Shown: positions 1-9,999 of the stretch, one piece after another
Position numbering within the stretch: the first letter of the stretch is position 1
Layout: each line of letters starts with the position of its first letter
Notes under the pieces: model-generated
Seen by the model: only the letters and a program-made list of their open reading frames with translations
Databases searched by the model: none
What the model was told of the DNA's origin: nothing
Program-made: the position numbers and the translations under genes
Assembly: GCF_003122365.1 (NCBI RefSeq)
Contig: NZ_CP029254.1
Location: 1,379,001 to 1,443,000 of the forward strand
DNA: 64,000 nt
Direction of reading: 5' to 3'
DNA from: Streptomyces spongiicola
Lineage (GTDB): Bacteria; Actinomycetota; Actinomycetes; Streptomycetales; Streptomycetaceae

Positions 1-29
1 GAGGGACCGTCGCCCCACGCCCCAGGCGT

Positions 30-63
30 CCGGCCTGGACGGGGCCGGAACCGTCCAGGCCGG
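30..63. terminator. Strong hairpin, probable terminator of the gene left of the window
   Basis: Perfect 13-bp inverted repeat (30-42 and 51-63) with an 8-nt loop. No T-run follows, which is usual in Streptomyces. No gene is visible in bases 1-510, so it probably ends a transcript entering from the left; it would work in either direction. Confidence 0.55.
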
Positions 64-93
64 AGAGCCCCCGCACCCTTCCGGCACGCCCGG

Positions 94-183
94 CCCTGCT
101 CCGTAACTGCACGTCCCGGCCCGCCCCGATCCGTAGCGGCTCGTCCCGCCCCGCCCTGCTCCGTAGCGGCACGTCCCGGCCCG
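94..183. repeat. Three tandem 30-bp repeats
   Basis: Three imperfect 30-bp units at 94-123, 124-153 and 154-183, each with a CTCCGTA or ATCCGTA core followed by CGTCCCG. The rest of the 1-510 gap has no supported gene. A second repeat (three units of about 20 bp, GGTTCCGCCCGGTCCCCGCC type) covers about 371-433, just before the kinase promoter region. Confidence 0.8.
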
Positions 184-510
184 AGCCCCGTGCCCTTCCG
201 GCACGGGGCTCGCCTCGTGAGGCGTTGTCCCATCCGGAGGAACGCGGCTCCCGGGGTCCCGCGCGCGGGCCGCCGCCCCCGCGCGGGCCGCCGGCACGGC
301 GCAGCGCCCGGCTGCCGGGTGCCCGGGCCCGGAAGGCGCCCCGGAGCGACGAGCCGGCTCCTCCCCCCGGCGGTTCCGCCCGGTCCCCGCCGGTTCCGCC
401 CGGTCCCCGCCGGTTCCGGCCGGTCCCCGCCGGTGCGGCCCGTACGGCCCCCGCTCCGTTCCATGGCCCTCGGCCGTGGGAGTGGCGCGAGTGCGGCAGA
501 ATCTGAGGGC

Positions 511-1950
511 ATGGGGATAGTTGCCGGGCTGGACAGTTCGTCCGCATTCACACGCATCGTCGTCTGCGACGCGGACACGGGCGCCGTGCTGCGCCAGGGG
601 TACGCACCGCATCCCGTCGAAGCCAGGGCCACCGACGTCGATCCGCAGGCGTGGCTGCTGTCGCTGGGTGAGGCCGCCGCCGGGGGCCTGCTCGAAGGCG
701 TGCAGGCCATCGGCGTGTCCGCGCAGCAGCACGGGCTGATAGCGCTGGACTCCTCCGGCGCCCCGGTGCGGCCCGCGATGGTCGGCAACGACAAGCGGGC
801 CCAGGCGGCGGCCGCCGATCTGGTCGAGGCGTTCGGCGGGCGGCAGGCGTGGGCCGAGGCCGTCGGCTCCGTACCCCAGGCCGGGCTGCCCGTGTCGAAG
901 CTGCGGTGGCTGGCGCGGAACGAACCGGAGGCGGCCCGGCGCACCTCGCTGGTGCTCCAGCCCCATGACTGGCTGGTGTGGCAGCTCCTGGGCCGGCCGG
1001 CGCGGAGGACGACCGACCGAGGTGCCGCGTCCGCGACCGGGTACTGGTCCGCGGGCACGGGCTCGTACCGCCCCGATCTCGTGGGGCTCGCGCTCGGCCA
1101 CGAGGCGGCGCTGCCCGAGGTGCTGGGGCCGGCCGACTCCGCCGGAACGACGCCGGAGGGCCTGCTGATCTCGGCCGGTACCGGTGAGACGATGGCGGCC
1201 GCGTTCGGGCTGGGGCTCGGCACGGGGGACGCGGTGGTGTCCCTCGGAGCCACCGGGTCCGTGATGGCGATCCACCACGAGGCGCTCGCGGACCCCTCCG
1301 GAATGATCACGTCGTTCGCCGACGCGACCGGTATGCATCTGCCGGTCGTGCACACCCTCAACGCCGTGCGCGCGCTGCGCGGCACCGCCGAGATGCTCGG
1401 CGTCGAGGATCTGTCCGAGCTGTCGGAGCTGGCGATGAAGTCCACCCCGGGAGCCTCCGGTCTGGTCCTGCTCCCCTATCTGGAGGGTGAGCGCACCCCG
1501 AGTCTGCCGCACACCGCGGGCACCCTGACGGGACTGCGGCGCGAGTCGATGAAGCCCGAGCATCTGGCACGTGCCGCGTTCGAGGGCATGCTGTGCTCGC
1601 TGGCCGACGCGCTGGACGTCCTTCGCGGCAGGGGCGTGGTGGTGCGCCGGGTGTTCCTGCTGGGGCAGGCGGCGGAGCTGCCGGCGGTCCAGGCGGGTGC
1701 CCCAGCGATCTTCGCCGCGCAGGTCGTCGTGCCGCAGCCCGCCGACTACGCGGCGCGGGGCGCGGCCCGGCAGGCGGCGTGGGCGCTGGGCACGGTGCAG
1801 GGGACGCTGAACCCGCACGCCCCGCCGTCCTGGCAGGGCGCGGCGGCGCAGGTCTTCGAGGCGGGTGACGAACTCGCCGTCGGCCAGGCCGTGCGCCAGC
1901 AGTACGCGGCGACGCGGGAGCAGATCCACCCGGGGGCGTTCAACCCGTGA
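511..1950 (+). CDS. FGGY-family carbohydrate kinase, probably xylulokinase
   Basis: A 479-residue sugar kinase, the usual length for FGGY xylulokinases, which phosphorylate D-xylulose with ATP in the cytoplasm. The N-terminus GLDSSSAFTRIVV is the phosphate-binding strand-turn; SAQQHGL (about 71-77) matches the family S-x-Q-x-H-G motif; VSLGATGSV (about 244-252) is the second ATP-binding turn; DYAARGAARQAAW near the C-terminus fits the C-terminal signature. The ATG at 511 follows TGAGGG and begins the conserved domain; the frame runs open to 190, but that extension is proline/arginine-rich and non-homologous. No xylose isomerase lies beside it, so the exact sugar is inferred. Confidence 0.88.
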   Translation: MGIVAGLDSSSAFTRIVVCDADTGAVLRQGYAPHPVEARATDVDPQAWLLSLGEAAAGGLLEGVQAIGVSAQQHGLIALDSSGAPVRPAMVGNDKRAQAAAADLVEAFGGRQAWAEAVGSVPQAGLPVSKLRWLARNEPEAARRTSLVLQPHDWLVWQLLGRPARRTTDRGAASATGYWSAGTGSYRPDLVGLALGHEAALPEVLGPADSAGTTPEGLLISAGTGETMAAAFGLGLGTGDAVVSLGATGSVMAIHHEALADPSGMITSFADATGMHLPVVHTLNAVRALRGTAEMLGVEDLSELSELAMKSTPGASGLVLLPYLEGERTPSLPHTAGTLTGLRRESMKPEHLARAAFEGMLCSLADALDVLRGRGVVVRRVFLLGQAAELPAVQAGAPAIFAAQVVVPQPADYAARGAARQAAWALGTVQGTLNPHAPPSWQGAAAQVFEAGDELAVGQAVRQQYAATREQIHPGAFNP

Positions 1951-2266
1951 CCGGTGGTGCGGCTGCTGCCGGTTGACGCCCCGCCGGCGGGACGGCCCCA
2001 CGTCCGCGCCCGGCGCGCCGTCCCCGACCGCACCCCTGCCCCCACCTCCGGCCGCGCCCCCCGACCGCGCACCTGTCCCGCCACCGACCGCATCCCCCGA
2101 CCGCGCACCTGCCCCCGCCACCGACCGCTCCTGCGGACGGGTCCGCCCGTACTGCCGTCCACGCGGGCGTTCTTGACCGGGCCTTGGCGAAAACCCCTGG
2201 GTGCCCGGTGGCGCGGTACCGGAGTATGGGGACGACTCCACGAATGCCCCCGATCGAGAGACCGCC

Positions 2267-4000
2267 GTGCTCATACGACTCCTCCGGACGTTCCTGCGTC
2301 CCCACCGGCAAGCGATCACCCTGCTGGTGACGCTTCAGCTGCTCCAGACCGGCGCCACCCTCTATCTGCCCACACTCAACGCGGACATCATCGACAACGG
2401 CGTCGTACGTGGGGATACCGGATACATCCTGACATTCGGCGCACTGATGACCGGCATCAGCGTCGTCCAGGTCGTCTGCAGCACCGGGGCCGTGTACTAC
2501 GGCGCGCGGACCGCCGCCGCGCTCGGACGGGACGTGCGGGCCGCGGTGTTCGACCGGGTCCAGTCGTTCTCGGCCCGCGAGGTGGGGCGCTTCGGCGCGC
2601 CGTCGCTCATCACCCGGACGACCAACGACGTCCAGCAGGTCCAGACGCTGGTACTGATGGCGTTCACGCTGATGGTCTCGGCGCCGATCATGTGCGTCGG
2701 CGGCATCGTGCTGGCCCTGTCCCTCGACGTTCCGCTGTCGGCGGTGCTGCTCGCGGTCGTACCGGTGCTGGGCGTCTCGGTGTCGCTGATCGTCAGGAGG
2801 ATGCGGCCGCTGTTCCGGACCGTGCAGGAGCGGCTCGACACGGTCAACCGGGTACTGCGGGAGCAGATCACCGGAAACCGCGTGATCAGGGCCTTTGTGA
2901 AGGACACCTACGAGGCCGGGCGGTTCCGCCTGGCGAACACCGAACTGACGGACGTGTCGATGGCGACGGGCCGCCTGATGGCGCTGATGTTCCCCATCGT
3001 GATGACCGTCGTGAACGTGTCGAGCGTCGCCGTCGTCTGGTTCGGCGCCCACCGCATCGAGAGCGGTGCGATGCAGATCGGCGCCCTCACCGCCTTCCTC
3101 GCCTATCTGATGCAGATCGTCATGGCCGTGATGATGGCCACCTTCATGTTCATGATGGTGCCGCGCGCCGAGGTCTGCGCCGAGCGCATCGCGGAGGTCC
3201 TGGCGACCGAGTCGAGCGTGGTGCCGCCGCCCGCCCCGGTCCGCGAGACGGCGCGGCGCGGCCATCTGGAGGTCCGCGGCGCCGGCTTCCGCTACCCGGG
3301 CGCGGAGCAGCCCGTGCTGTACGGGGTGGACCTGGTGGCCCGGCCCGGGGAGACGACCGCGATCATCGGCTCGACGGGCAGCGGCAAGTCGACCCTGCTG
3401 GGGCTGGTTCCGAGGCTGTTCGACGTCACCGGCGGCGAGGTCCTCGTGGGCGGCGTCGACGTACGGGAGCTGGATCCGGCGCTGATGGCGCGGGCCGTGG
3501 GGCTGGTGCCGCAGAAGCCGTACCTCTTCTCGGGGACGGTGGCGACGAACCTGCGCTACGGGAATCCCGGCGCGAGTGACGCGGAGCTGTGGCGGGCACT
3601 GGAGGTCGCGCAGGCCGCGGACTTCGTGCGCGAGCTGGACGGCGGGCTCGACGCGCCCGTCGCCCAGGGCGGCACGAACGTGTCGGGCGGCCAGCGGCAG
3701 CGGCTCGCGATCGCGCGCACGCTGGTGCAGCGGCCGGAGATCTACCTGTTCGACGACTCCTTCTCCGCGCTGGACTACGCGACCGACGCGGCACTGCGCG
3801 GCGCTCTGGCGCTGGAGACCGCCGAGTCGACGGTCGTGATCGTCGCCCAGCGGGTGTCGACCATCCGCGACGCCGACCGGATCGTGGTCCTCGACGAGGG
3901 CCGGGTCGTCGGCACGGGCCGCCATCACGAACTGATGGACGGCAACGAGACCTACCGGGAGATCGTCCTCTCCCAGCTGACAGAGGCGGAGGCTGCCTGA
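2267..4000 (+). CDS. ABC exporter half-transporter, subunit 1 (degenerate catalytic site)
   Basis: A 577-residue fusion of six transmembrane helices (about 1-310) and a nucleotide-binding domain (from about 345). The Walker A motif is GSTGSGKST, the signature is the canonical SGGQRQR, and Walker B reads YLFDDS, so the catalytic glutamate is replaced by aspartate. The GTG at 2267 is chosen because homology begins at LIRLLRTFLRPHR and a purine-rich GAGAGA lies upstream. The stop overlaps the next gene's start, so the two are cotranslated. The E-to-D change together with the partner's altered signature is the hallmark of heterodimeric exporters with one weak ATP site. The substrate cannot be read from sequence. 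Confidence 0.92.
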   Translation: MLIRLLRTFLRPHRQAITLLVTLQLLQTGATLYLPTLNADIIDNGVVRGDTGYILTFGALMTGISVVQVVCSTGAVYYGARTAAALGRDVRAAVFDRVQSFSAREVGRFGAPSLITRTTNDVQQVQTLVLMAFTLMVSAPIMCVGGIVLALSLDVPLSAVLLAVVPVLGVSVSLIVRRMRPLFRTVQERLDTVNRVLREQITGNRVIRAFVKDTYEAGRFRLANTELTDVSMATGRLMALMFPIVMTVVNVSSVAVVWFGAHRIESGAMQIGALTAFLAYLMQIVMAVMMATFMFMMVPRAEVCAERIAEVLATESSVVPPPAPVRETARRGHLEVRGAGFRYPGAEQPVLYGVDLVARPGETTAIIGSTGSGKSTLLGLVPRLFDVTGGEVLVGGVDVRELDPALMARAVGLVPQKPYLFSGTVATNLRYGNPGASDAELWRALEVAQAADFVRELDGGLDAPVAQGGTNVSGGQRQRLAIARTLVQRPEIYLFDDSFSALDYATDAALRGALALETAESTVVIVAQRVSTIRDADRIVVLDEGRVVGTGRHHELMDGNETYREIVLSQLTEAEAA

Positions 4001-5925
4001 TGGCCGGTCCCGGCGGACGCATGATGATGGGCCAGTCCGGCGAGCGGAGCATGGACTTCAAGGGCTCGGGACGGCGGCTGCTGCGGCAGCTGCTGCCGGA
4101 GAAGGGGGCCCTGTGGGTGATGGTCACGGCCGGCGTGGGGAGCGTGGCGCTGTCGGTGGCCGGCCCGTGGATCCTCGGCAAGGCCACCGACCTGGTCTTC
4201 GCGGGCGTGGTGGGACGGGAGCCGCCGGCCGGGCTGTCCCGGGACGAGGCAGTCGAGGCGCTGCGCGAGCGCGGTGACGGAGGCCTGGCGGACATGCTGT
4301 CCGCGGTGGACTTCACGCCCGGCCGCGGAATCGACTTCACCGCCGTCGGCGGGGTGCTGCTCGCCGCACTCGCGGCGTTCGCGGTCGCGGGGCTGCTGAT
4401 GCTGGTGTCGACACGGGCGTCGACCCGGGTCATCAACCGGACCGTGTACCGGATGCGCGAGGACGTGCAGGCGAAGCTCGCGCGGCTGCCGCTGGCGTAC
4501 TTCGACCAGGCCAGACGCGGTGAGGTGCTGAGCCGGGCGACGAACGACATCGACAACATCTCGCAGACGATGCAGCAGTCGATGGGCCAGCTCATCAACT
4601 CCCTGCTGACGATCGTCGGTGTGCTGGCGATGATGTTCTGGATCTCGCCGCTGCTGGCCCTGGTCGCGCTGGTGACCGTGCCGCTCTCGGTGGCGGTGGC
4701 CGCGTGGGTCGGCAAGCTCTCCCAGCCGCAGTTCGTCCGGCAGTGGCAGTCGACGGGCCGGCTCAACGCGCACATCGAGGAGATGTACTCCGGCCACACC
4801 CTGGTGAAGGTCTTCGGGCGCCAGGGGCAGTCGGCACGGGAGTTCGCCGAGCAGAACGAGGCGCTGTACGAGGCGGGGTTCCGGGCCCAGTTCGGCAGCG
4901 GGGTCATGCAGCCGCTGATGTACTTCGTCTCCAACCTCAACTATGTGCTGGTGGCGGTCGTCGGCGGGCTGCGGGTCGCGTCCGGCACACTGTCGATCGG
5001 CGACGTGCAGGCGTTCATCCAGTACTCGCGGCAGTTCTCGATGCCGCTGACGCAGGTGGCGTCGATGGCGAACCTGGTGCAGTCCGGGGTGGCGTCCGCC
5101 GAGCGGATCTTCGATCTGCTGGACGCCGGGGAGCAGGCCCCCGACCCGGTCCGCGGGGCCCGTCCCGGGCAGGCGCGGGGCGCGGTCGCGCTGGAGAAGG
5201 TGTCCTTCCGCTACGACCCGCTGAAGCCGCTCATCGAGGATCTGTCGCTTGCGGTCGAGCCGGGCCAGAAGGTCGCGATCGTCGGCCCGACGGGGGCCGG
5301 CAAGACCACGCTGGTCAATCTGCTGATGCGGTTCTACGAGGTGACCGGCGGCCGGATCACCCTGGACGGGGTGGACGCGGCCGCGATGTCCCGGGACGAC
5401 CTGCGCGCCGGGATCGGGATGGTGCTCCAGGACACCTGGCTGTTCGGCGGCACGATCGCGGAGAACATCGCCTACGGCGCCTCCCGCGAGGTCACCCGGG
5501 AGGAGATCGAGGAGGCGGCGCGGGCGGCCCACGCCGACCGCTTCGTGCGGACCCTCCCCGACGGCTACGACACGGTCGTCGACGACGAGGGGTCCGGTGT
5601 CAGCGCCGGCGAGAAGCAGCTGATCACGATTGCCCGGGCGTTCCTCTCCGACCCGGCGATCCTGGTGCTGGACGAGGCCACCAGCTCGGTCGACACCCGC
5701 ACCGAGGTGCTGATCCAGAAGGCGATGGCCCGGCTCGCCCACGGGCGCACGTCGTTCGTCATCGCGCACCGGCTCTCCACCGTGAGGGACGCGGACGTGA
5801 TCCTGGTGATGGAGAACGGTTCCATCGTCGAACAGGGCACGCACGAGGAGCTGCTGCCGGCGGGGGGCGCGTACGCGCGGCTGTACGCGGCGCAGTTCGC
5901 CCAGGCGGTCGCCGAGGTCGACTGA
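4000..5925 (+). CDS. ABC exporter half-transporter, subunit 2
   Basis: A 641-residue partner of the preceding gene; its ATG at 4000 shares the A of that gene's TGA (TGATG). A transmembrane domain (about 45-380) includes a roughly 60-residue loop between the first two helices, then a nucleotide-binding domain follows. Walker A is GPTGAGKTT, Walker B is LVLDEATSS with the catalytic glutamate present, and the signature is the unusual SAGEKQ instead of SGGQ. The pair therefore has one canonical ATP site (this Walker B with the partner's SGGQ) and one degenerate site. The short N-terminal MAGPGGRMMMG leader is common in actinobacterial members. Probable role: export of a drug, lipid or peptide. 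Confidence 0.93.
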   Translation: MAGPGGRMMMGQSGERSMDFKGSGRRLLRQLLPEKGALWVMVTAGVGSVALSVAGPWILGKATDLVFAGVVGREPPAGLSRDEAVEALRERGDGGLADMLSAVDFTPGRGIDFTAVGGVLLAALAAFAVAGLLMLVSTRASTRVINRTVYRMREDVQAKLARLPLAYFDQARRGEVLSRATNDIDNISQTMQQSMGQLINSLLTIVGVLAMMFWISPLLALVALVTVPLSVAVAAWVGKLSQPQFVRQWQSTGRLNAHIEEMYSGHTLVKVFGRQGQSAREFAEQNEALYEAGFRAQFGSGVMQPLMYFVSNLNYVLVAVVGGLRVASGTLSIGDVQAFIQYSRQFSMPLTQVASMANLVQSGVASAERIFDLLDAGEQAPDPVRGARPGQARGAVALEKVSFRYDPLKPLIEDLSLAVEPGQKVAIVGPTGAGKTTLVNLLMRFYEVTGGRITLDGVDAAAMSRDDLRAGIGMVLQDTWLFGGTIAENIAYGASREVTREEIEEAARAAHADRFVRTLPDGYDTVVDDEGSGVSAGEKQLITIARAFLSDPAILVLDEATSSVDTRTEVLIQKAMARLAHGRTSFVIAHRLSTVRDADVILVMENGSIVEQGTHEELLPAGGAYARLYAAQFAQAVAEVD

Positions 5926-6263
5926 CAGTGAGGACGTGACGTGGTGACGCTGCGGCTGAGGCACGCCGGCGCCGGGCCCGGGATCCCGGCCGCCAGGGTC
6001 CGCGTCACGTTCGTCGAGTTCGTCACGTTCGCCAGGGTCCGGCGGGATCCGGCGGGGTCCGGCGGGGTCCGGCGGGGCGCACGGCCGGATCCACGTCCCG
6101 GCCGGCAGAGTCCGGCGAGGCGCACGACCGGATCCACGTCCCGGCCGCCAGAGTCCGGCGGAGCGCACGACCGGGGCCCGCGGGGGTTGCGCCCGGAGGC
6201 CCGCGGGGTCACCGGCCGGGAGACCCGCCGGGCCGCGGCCGGGCTCGTCGGAGGTGGGAACGG
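5926..6263. repeat. Convergent gap with 43-bp tandem repeat
   Basis: This 338-bp gap separates the convergent exporter and sigma-factor genes and holds no supported gene. It contains short GGCGGGGTCC repeats (about 6041-6076) and two 43-bp direct repeats at 6077-6119 and 6120-6162 with a partial third copy from 6163. Each carries GGATCCACGTCCCGGCC. Confidence 0.7.
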
Positions 6264-7871
6264 TCAGTCGAGATAGCCGCGCAACTGGTCGGCGTAGGCG
6301 TGGTCGCGCAGCTTGCCGAGGGTCTTGGACTCGATCTGGCGGATGCGTTCGCGGGTGACGCCGAAGATCCGGCCGATCTCCTCCAGGGTGCGGGGCCGGC
6401 CGTCGGCCAGTCCGTACCGCAGCTGGACCACCTTGCGCTCCCGCTCGCCGAGCGTGGAGAGGACGGCTTCGAGGTGCTGCCGCAGCAGCAGGAAGGCGGC
6501 GGACTCCACGGGCGACGCGGCGTCGCCGTCCTCGATGAGGTCGCCGAGGGCGACGTCGTCCTCCTCGCCGACCGGCGCGTGCAGCGAGACCGGCTCCTGG
6601 GCGAGCCGCAGGACCTCGCCGACGCGTTCGGGCGCAAGATCGAGCTGGGCGGCGACCTCCTCGGCCGTGGGCTCGCAGCCGCGTTCCTGGAGCAGCCGCC
6701 GCTGGACCCGTACGACCCGGTTGATGAGTTCCACGACATGGACGGGCACACGGATGGTCCGGGCCTGGTCGGCGAGAGCCCGGGACATGGCCTGGCGGAT
6801 CCACCAGGTGGCGTACGTGGAGAACTTGTAGCCGCGTGCGTAGTCGAACTTCTCGACGGCGCGGATCAGCCCGAGGTTGCCCTCCTGGACGAGGTCGAGC
6901 ATGGTCAGTCCGCGCCCGACGTACCGCTTGGCGACGGACACGACGAGCCGCAGATTGGCCTCGATGAGCCGGCGCTTGGCCATCCGGCCCATGACGACGA
7001 GCCGGTCGAGGTCGAGGGCTAGCTGGGAGTCGAGGTCGGGGGTGCTGCCCAGCTTCTCCTCGGCGAAGAGGCCCGCCTCCACCCGCCGGGCGAGTTCCAC
7101 CTCCTCGGCCGCGCTGAGCAGCGGGATCCTCCCGATCTCCCGCAGATACTGCCGGAACAGGTCGGAGGAGGGCGCGTGGCCGCCCGCGTCCCTGCGGACC
7201 GGCGGGCCGGGGGACTCGACAAGCACGGGTGAGGCGGAACGGCCGTGGGGCTCGCCTGACCCCGGGGACTCGGGGCGCCGGTGGGACCCGGAGGGCTGAT
7301 GGGACCCGGAGAGTTGATCGGACTCAGGGGACCCATGGAACTCAGGAGACCCATGGAACCCGGAGGGCTGATGGGACCCCGAGGGCTGATCGGACTCGGG
7401 GGACCCATGGAACTCAGGAGACCCATGGAACCCGGAGGGCTGATGGGACCCCGAGGGCTGATCGGGCTCGGGGGACCCATGGAACTCAGGAGACCCATGG
7501 AACCCGGAGGGCTGATGGGACCCGGAGGCCTCGGGCGGGCCCTCCGCGCCGGGTCCGTCCTCCGCCTCCATGTCGTCCGGCGCCGGTGGGGGCTCGTTCT
7601 CGGGGTGGTGCGCTGCCCTGCTCTGCGCGGGGACCGCCGTGAACGGCTCGGCTTCGGTCAGGGTGCGGGTCTGCACGGGGGCGACCTCCAGAGTGGGTGC
7701 TGCCGGAAGGGGGGCAGGCGGCAGCGGGACGGGGACGGCGGCCGGGCCGCCGTCCGTCCCGTACACGATGAGCGGATCCGCGGGATTGAGTGGCCCGCCT
7801 GCCGTGGACCGGCCGCGCTCCGGGGACTCAGGCACCGCACCCCAGTGTGGGGTACGACACATCACCGCCAC
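6264..7871 (-). CDS. hrdA: RNA polymerase sigma factor of the sigma-70 family, HrdA-like
   Basis: The C-terminal ~310 residues form a complete group 1/2 sigma factor: region 1.2 ([16 protein letters not shown]), region 2 with the core-binding [15 protein letters not shown] and -10-reading [13 protein letters not shown], region 3, and region 4 ending [18 protein letters not shown]. It directs RNA polymerase to -10/-35 promoters. The N-terminal ~215 residues are low-complexity, with a 24-residue unit ([15 protein letters not shown] type) repeated three times plus a partial copy, far longer than in relatives. Position beside dnaG suggests HrdA rather than the essential HrdB; that assignment rests on remembered synteny. 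The start is uncertain: ATG at 7871 or 7862, or a GTG near 7835. Confidence 0.85.
   Translation of the reverse strand: MAVMCRTPHWGAVPESPERGRSTAGGPLNPADPLIVYGTDGGPAAVPVPLPPAPLPAAPTLEVAPVQTRTLTEAEPFTAVPAQSRAAHHPENEPPPAPDDMEAEDGPGAEGPPEASGSHQPSGFHGSPEFHGSPEPDQPSGSHQPSGFHGSPEFHGSPESDQPSGSHQPSGFHGSPEFHGSPESDQLSGSHQPSGSHRRPESPGSGEPHGRSASPVLVESPGPPVRRDAGGHAPSSDLFRQYLREIGRIPLLSAAEEVELARRVEAGLFAEEKLGSTPDLDSQLALDLDRLVVMGRMAKRRLIEANLRLVVSVAKRYVGRGLTMLDLVQEGNLGLIRAVEKFDYARGYKFSTYATWWIRQAMSRALADQARTIRVPVHVVELINRVVRVQRRLLQERGCEPTAEEVAAQLDLAPERVGEVLRLAQEPVSLHAPVGEEDDVALGDLIEDGDAASPVESAAFLLLRQHLEAVLSTLGERERKVVQLRYGLADGRPRTLEEIGRIFGVTRERIRQIESKTLGKLRDHAYADQLRGYLD
7311..7528. repeat. 72-bp coding minisatellite inside the sigma-factor gene
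   Basis: Three nearly identical 72-bp units; the landmark ACCCATGGAACTCAGG recurs at 7331, 7403 and 7475. The unit length is a multiple of three, so copy-number changes keep the frame and add 24 residues each. Divergence between units is only a few bases, implying recent expansion. Confidence 0.9.
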
Positions 7872-7904
7872 GAGGGGCGTGCGGTGACTTTTTGCGTCCG
7901 GCGC

Positions 7905-7920
7905 GTGACCGCGCGGTCAC
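7905..7920. promoter_or_regulatory. Perfect 16-bp palindrome between dnaG and the sigma gene
   Basis: GTGACCGCGCGGTCAC is a perfect palindrome in the 211-bp gap upstream of the sigma-factor start and downstream of dnaG. It could be an operator for the sigma gene. A TTTTT run lies on its left (7889-7893), so a terminator role for dnaG is not supported by a T-run on the correct strand. Assignment is tentative. Confidence 0.35.
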
Positions 7921-8082
7921 CGATGGGCCGGGGGGTGCGGGCGCCGGGGCGCGGCACGCGCCGGACCGCAGCGGGCGCCGGGGCGGGGCCGCGTCCCGCC
8001 CCTGTGCCCGACGCGGCGGGGCGCGCGTCCCGGCCGGTGCCGCCGATCAGCGGAGCGGCGACGAGACCGGCGCCGGGTCCCG

Positions 8083-9990
8083 TCAGAGCGCGTCGGCGCC
8101 GCGGTTGCGGAGCGACCGGGCGTACTGCTGGAGCACCCAGAGCTCGTTCTGCACGGCGGCGATCCGCTGGGGGTCGGCCTGGGCACCGACACGGGCCAGG
8201 GTGCCCTGGACCTCGCTGATACGGCGGTCGACGGCGCGCAACCGGACCTGGACGAGCTGGACGCCCGCGTAGCTCTCGTCGACGGTCCTGGAGTGGACTG
8301 ATTCCACCGCGAGTTCGGTGACCATCGCGCGGACGGAGTCGTCGGGCGCGGCCTCCCGGACGCGGGCCAGATAGGCGGGCGGGTCGGGGACGCCGGGCTC
8401 CGCGCCGCCCGCGTCGGCGATCGCCTGGCGCACGGCCGCGTACGGCGGGGCCGTGAACTCGTCCGCGCCGTAGGCGTCGAAGGCGGGCGACACCAGCTCC
8501 GGATGCTGGAGGGCGAGCTTCAGCAGTTCGCGCTCGGTGCGGTGGGCGGGACTGCGCAGATTGAGCGCCGGCCCGTCCGGGCGCGGGGCGGGGGGTGCGG
8601 TGCCGTACCGCGGGGAGTGGGGTGCGGGGGCGGGCCCCCGGCCGCCGCCGGTCCCCCGCTCCCGGGCCCACCGGGCGAGTTGTGCGACGCGGCGCACCAC
8701 GAACTGCGTGTCGAGGATGCCCAGCAGGCCGGCCAGCTGGACGGCGACCTCGTGCTGGGAGGCGCTGTTCTTGATCCGCGCGACGATGGGCGCCGCTTCG
8801 TCGAGGGCGGCGGCCCTGCCGACCGGGGTCTCCAGGTCGTACGCCTTCACGATCTGCCGGATCGCGAACTCGAACAGCTGGTTGCGCGGCTCGGCCAGCT
8901 CCCGCACTGCCTCGTCGCCCTTGGCGAGCCGCAGGTCGCACGGGTCCATGCCGTCCGGGGCGACGGCGATGAAGGTCTCCGCGGCGAACTTCTGGTCGTC
9001 CTCGAAGGCCCGGAGCGCGGCCTTCTGACCGGCCGCGTCGCCGTCGAAGGTGAAGATCACCTTGGCGCTGCCGTTGTCCATCAGCAGCCGGCGGAGGATC
9101 TTGATGTGGTCGCCGCCGAAGGCGGTGCCGCAGGTCGCGATCGCCGTCGTGACACCCGCGAGATGGCAGGCCATCACGTCCGTGTACCCCTCCACGACCA
9201 CGGCGCGGCTGGACTTGGCGATCTCCTTCTTCGCCAGGTCGATGCCGTAGAGCACCTGGGACTTGCGGTAGATCGCGGTCTCCGGGGTGTTCAGGTACTT
9301 CGGGCCGTTGTCGTCGTCGCGGAGTCTGCGCGCGCCGAAGCCGACCACATCGCCGGCGATGTCCCGGATCGGCCACATCAGCCGGCCGCGGAAGCGGTCG
9401 ATGGGGCCGCGGCGGCCCTCCTGGGAGAGGCCGGAGAGCAGCAGCTCCTTGTCGGAGAAGCCCTTGCCGCGCAGGAAGCGGGTGAGGTGGTCCCAGCCGG
9501 CCGGGCTGTAGCCCACGCCGAAGTGCTGCGCGGCCGCCTGGTCGAAGCCGCGCTCCGCGAGGAACTTCCGGCCGGTCTCGGCCTCCGCCCCGTCGAGCTG
9601 CTCGGCGTAGTACCGGGCCGCGATGCGGTGGGCCTCCACCAGGCGGATGCGCTCGCCGCGCTGGTGGGCCGGGTTGTACCCGCCCTCCTCGTAGCGCAGG
9701 GTGATGCCGGCCTGGGCCGCGAGGCGCTCGACCGCCTCGGAGAACGACAGATGGTCGATCTTCATCACGAAGGCGATGGTGTCCCCGCCCTCCTGGCAGC
9801 CGAAGCAGTGGAAGAGGCCCTTGCCCGGACTGACCTGGAAGGAGGGGGACTTCTCGTCGTGGAAGGGGCACAGGCCCTTGAGGTTGCCACCGCCCGCGTT
9901 GCGCAGCTGGAGGTACTCGGACACGACGGAGTCGATGGGGACCGCGTCCCGCACCGCCTTCACGTCGTCGTCGTTGATCCGTCCCGCCAC
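8083..9990 (-). CDS. dnaG: DNA primase
   Basis: A 635-residue primase that makes RNA primers for replication. The N-terminal CHC2-type zinc ribbon has CPFH (C41, H44) and CFGC (C62, C65). The catalytic core follows with the TOPRIM signature VVVEGYTDVMA (about 265-275) and metal-binding FTFDGDAAGQ (about 315-324). A linker rich in Gly/Pro (about 430-465) leads to the C-terminal helicase-interaction region. The GTG start at 9990 has AGGA just upstream (in CTTAGGATTCACCCGTG). It lies 9 bp from the upstream reductase gene and is probably cotranscribed with it. Confidence 0.96.
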   Translation of the reverse strand: MAGRINDDDVKAVRDAVPIDSVVSEYLQLRNAGGGNLKGLCPFHDEKSPSFQVSPGKGLFHCFGCQEGGDTIAFVMKIDHLSFSEAVERLAAQAGITLRYEEGGYNPAHQRGERIRLVEAHRIAARYYAEQLDGAEAETGRKFLAERGFDQAAAQHFGVGYSPAGWDHLTRFLRGKGFSDKELLLSGLSQEGRRGPIDRFRGRLMWPIRDIAGDVVGFGARRLRDDDNGPKYLNTPETAIYRKSQVLYGIDLAKKEIAKSSRAVVVEGYTDVMACHLAGVTTAIATCGTAFGGDHIKILRRLLMDNGSAKVIFTFDGDAAGQKAALRAFEDDQKFAAETFIAVAPDGMDPCDLRLAKGDEAVRELAEPRNQLFEFAIRQIVKAYDLETPVGRAAALDEAAPIVARIKNSASQHEVAVQLAGLLGILDTQFVVRRVAQLARWARERGTGGGRGPAPAPHSPRYGTAPPAPRPDGPALNLRSPAHRTERELLKLALQHPELVSPAFDAYGADEFTAPPYAAVRQAIADAGGAEPGVPDPPAYLARVREAAPDDSVRAMVTELAVESVHSRTVDESYAGVQLVQVRLRAVDRRISEVQGTLARVGAQADPQRIAAVQNELWVLQQYARSLRNRGADAL

Positions 9991-9999
9991 GGGTGAATC

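Noticed and set aside
190..510. N-terminal extension of the FGGY kinase reading frame
   Set aside because: Proline/arginine-rich with repeats; kinase homology begins at the ATG at 511.
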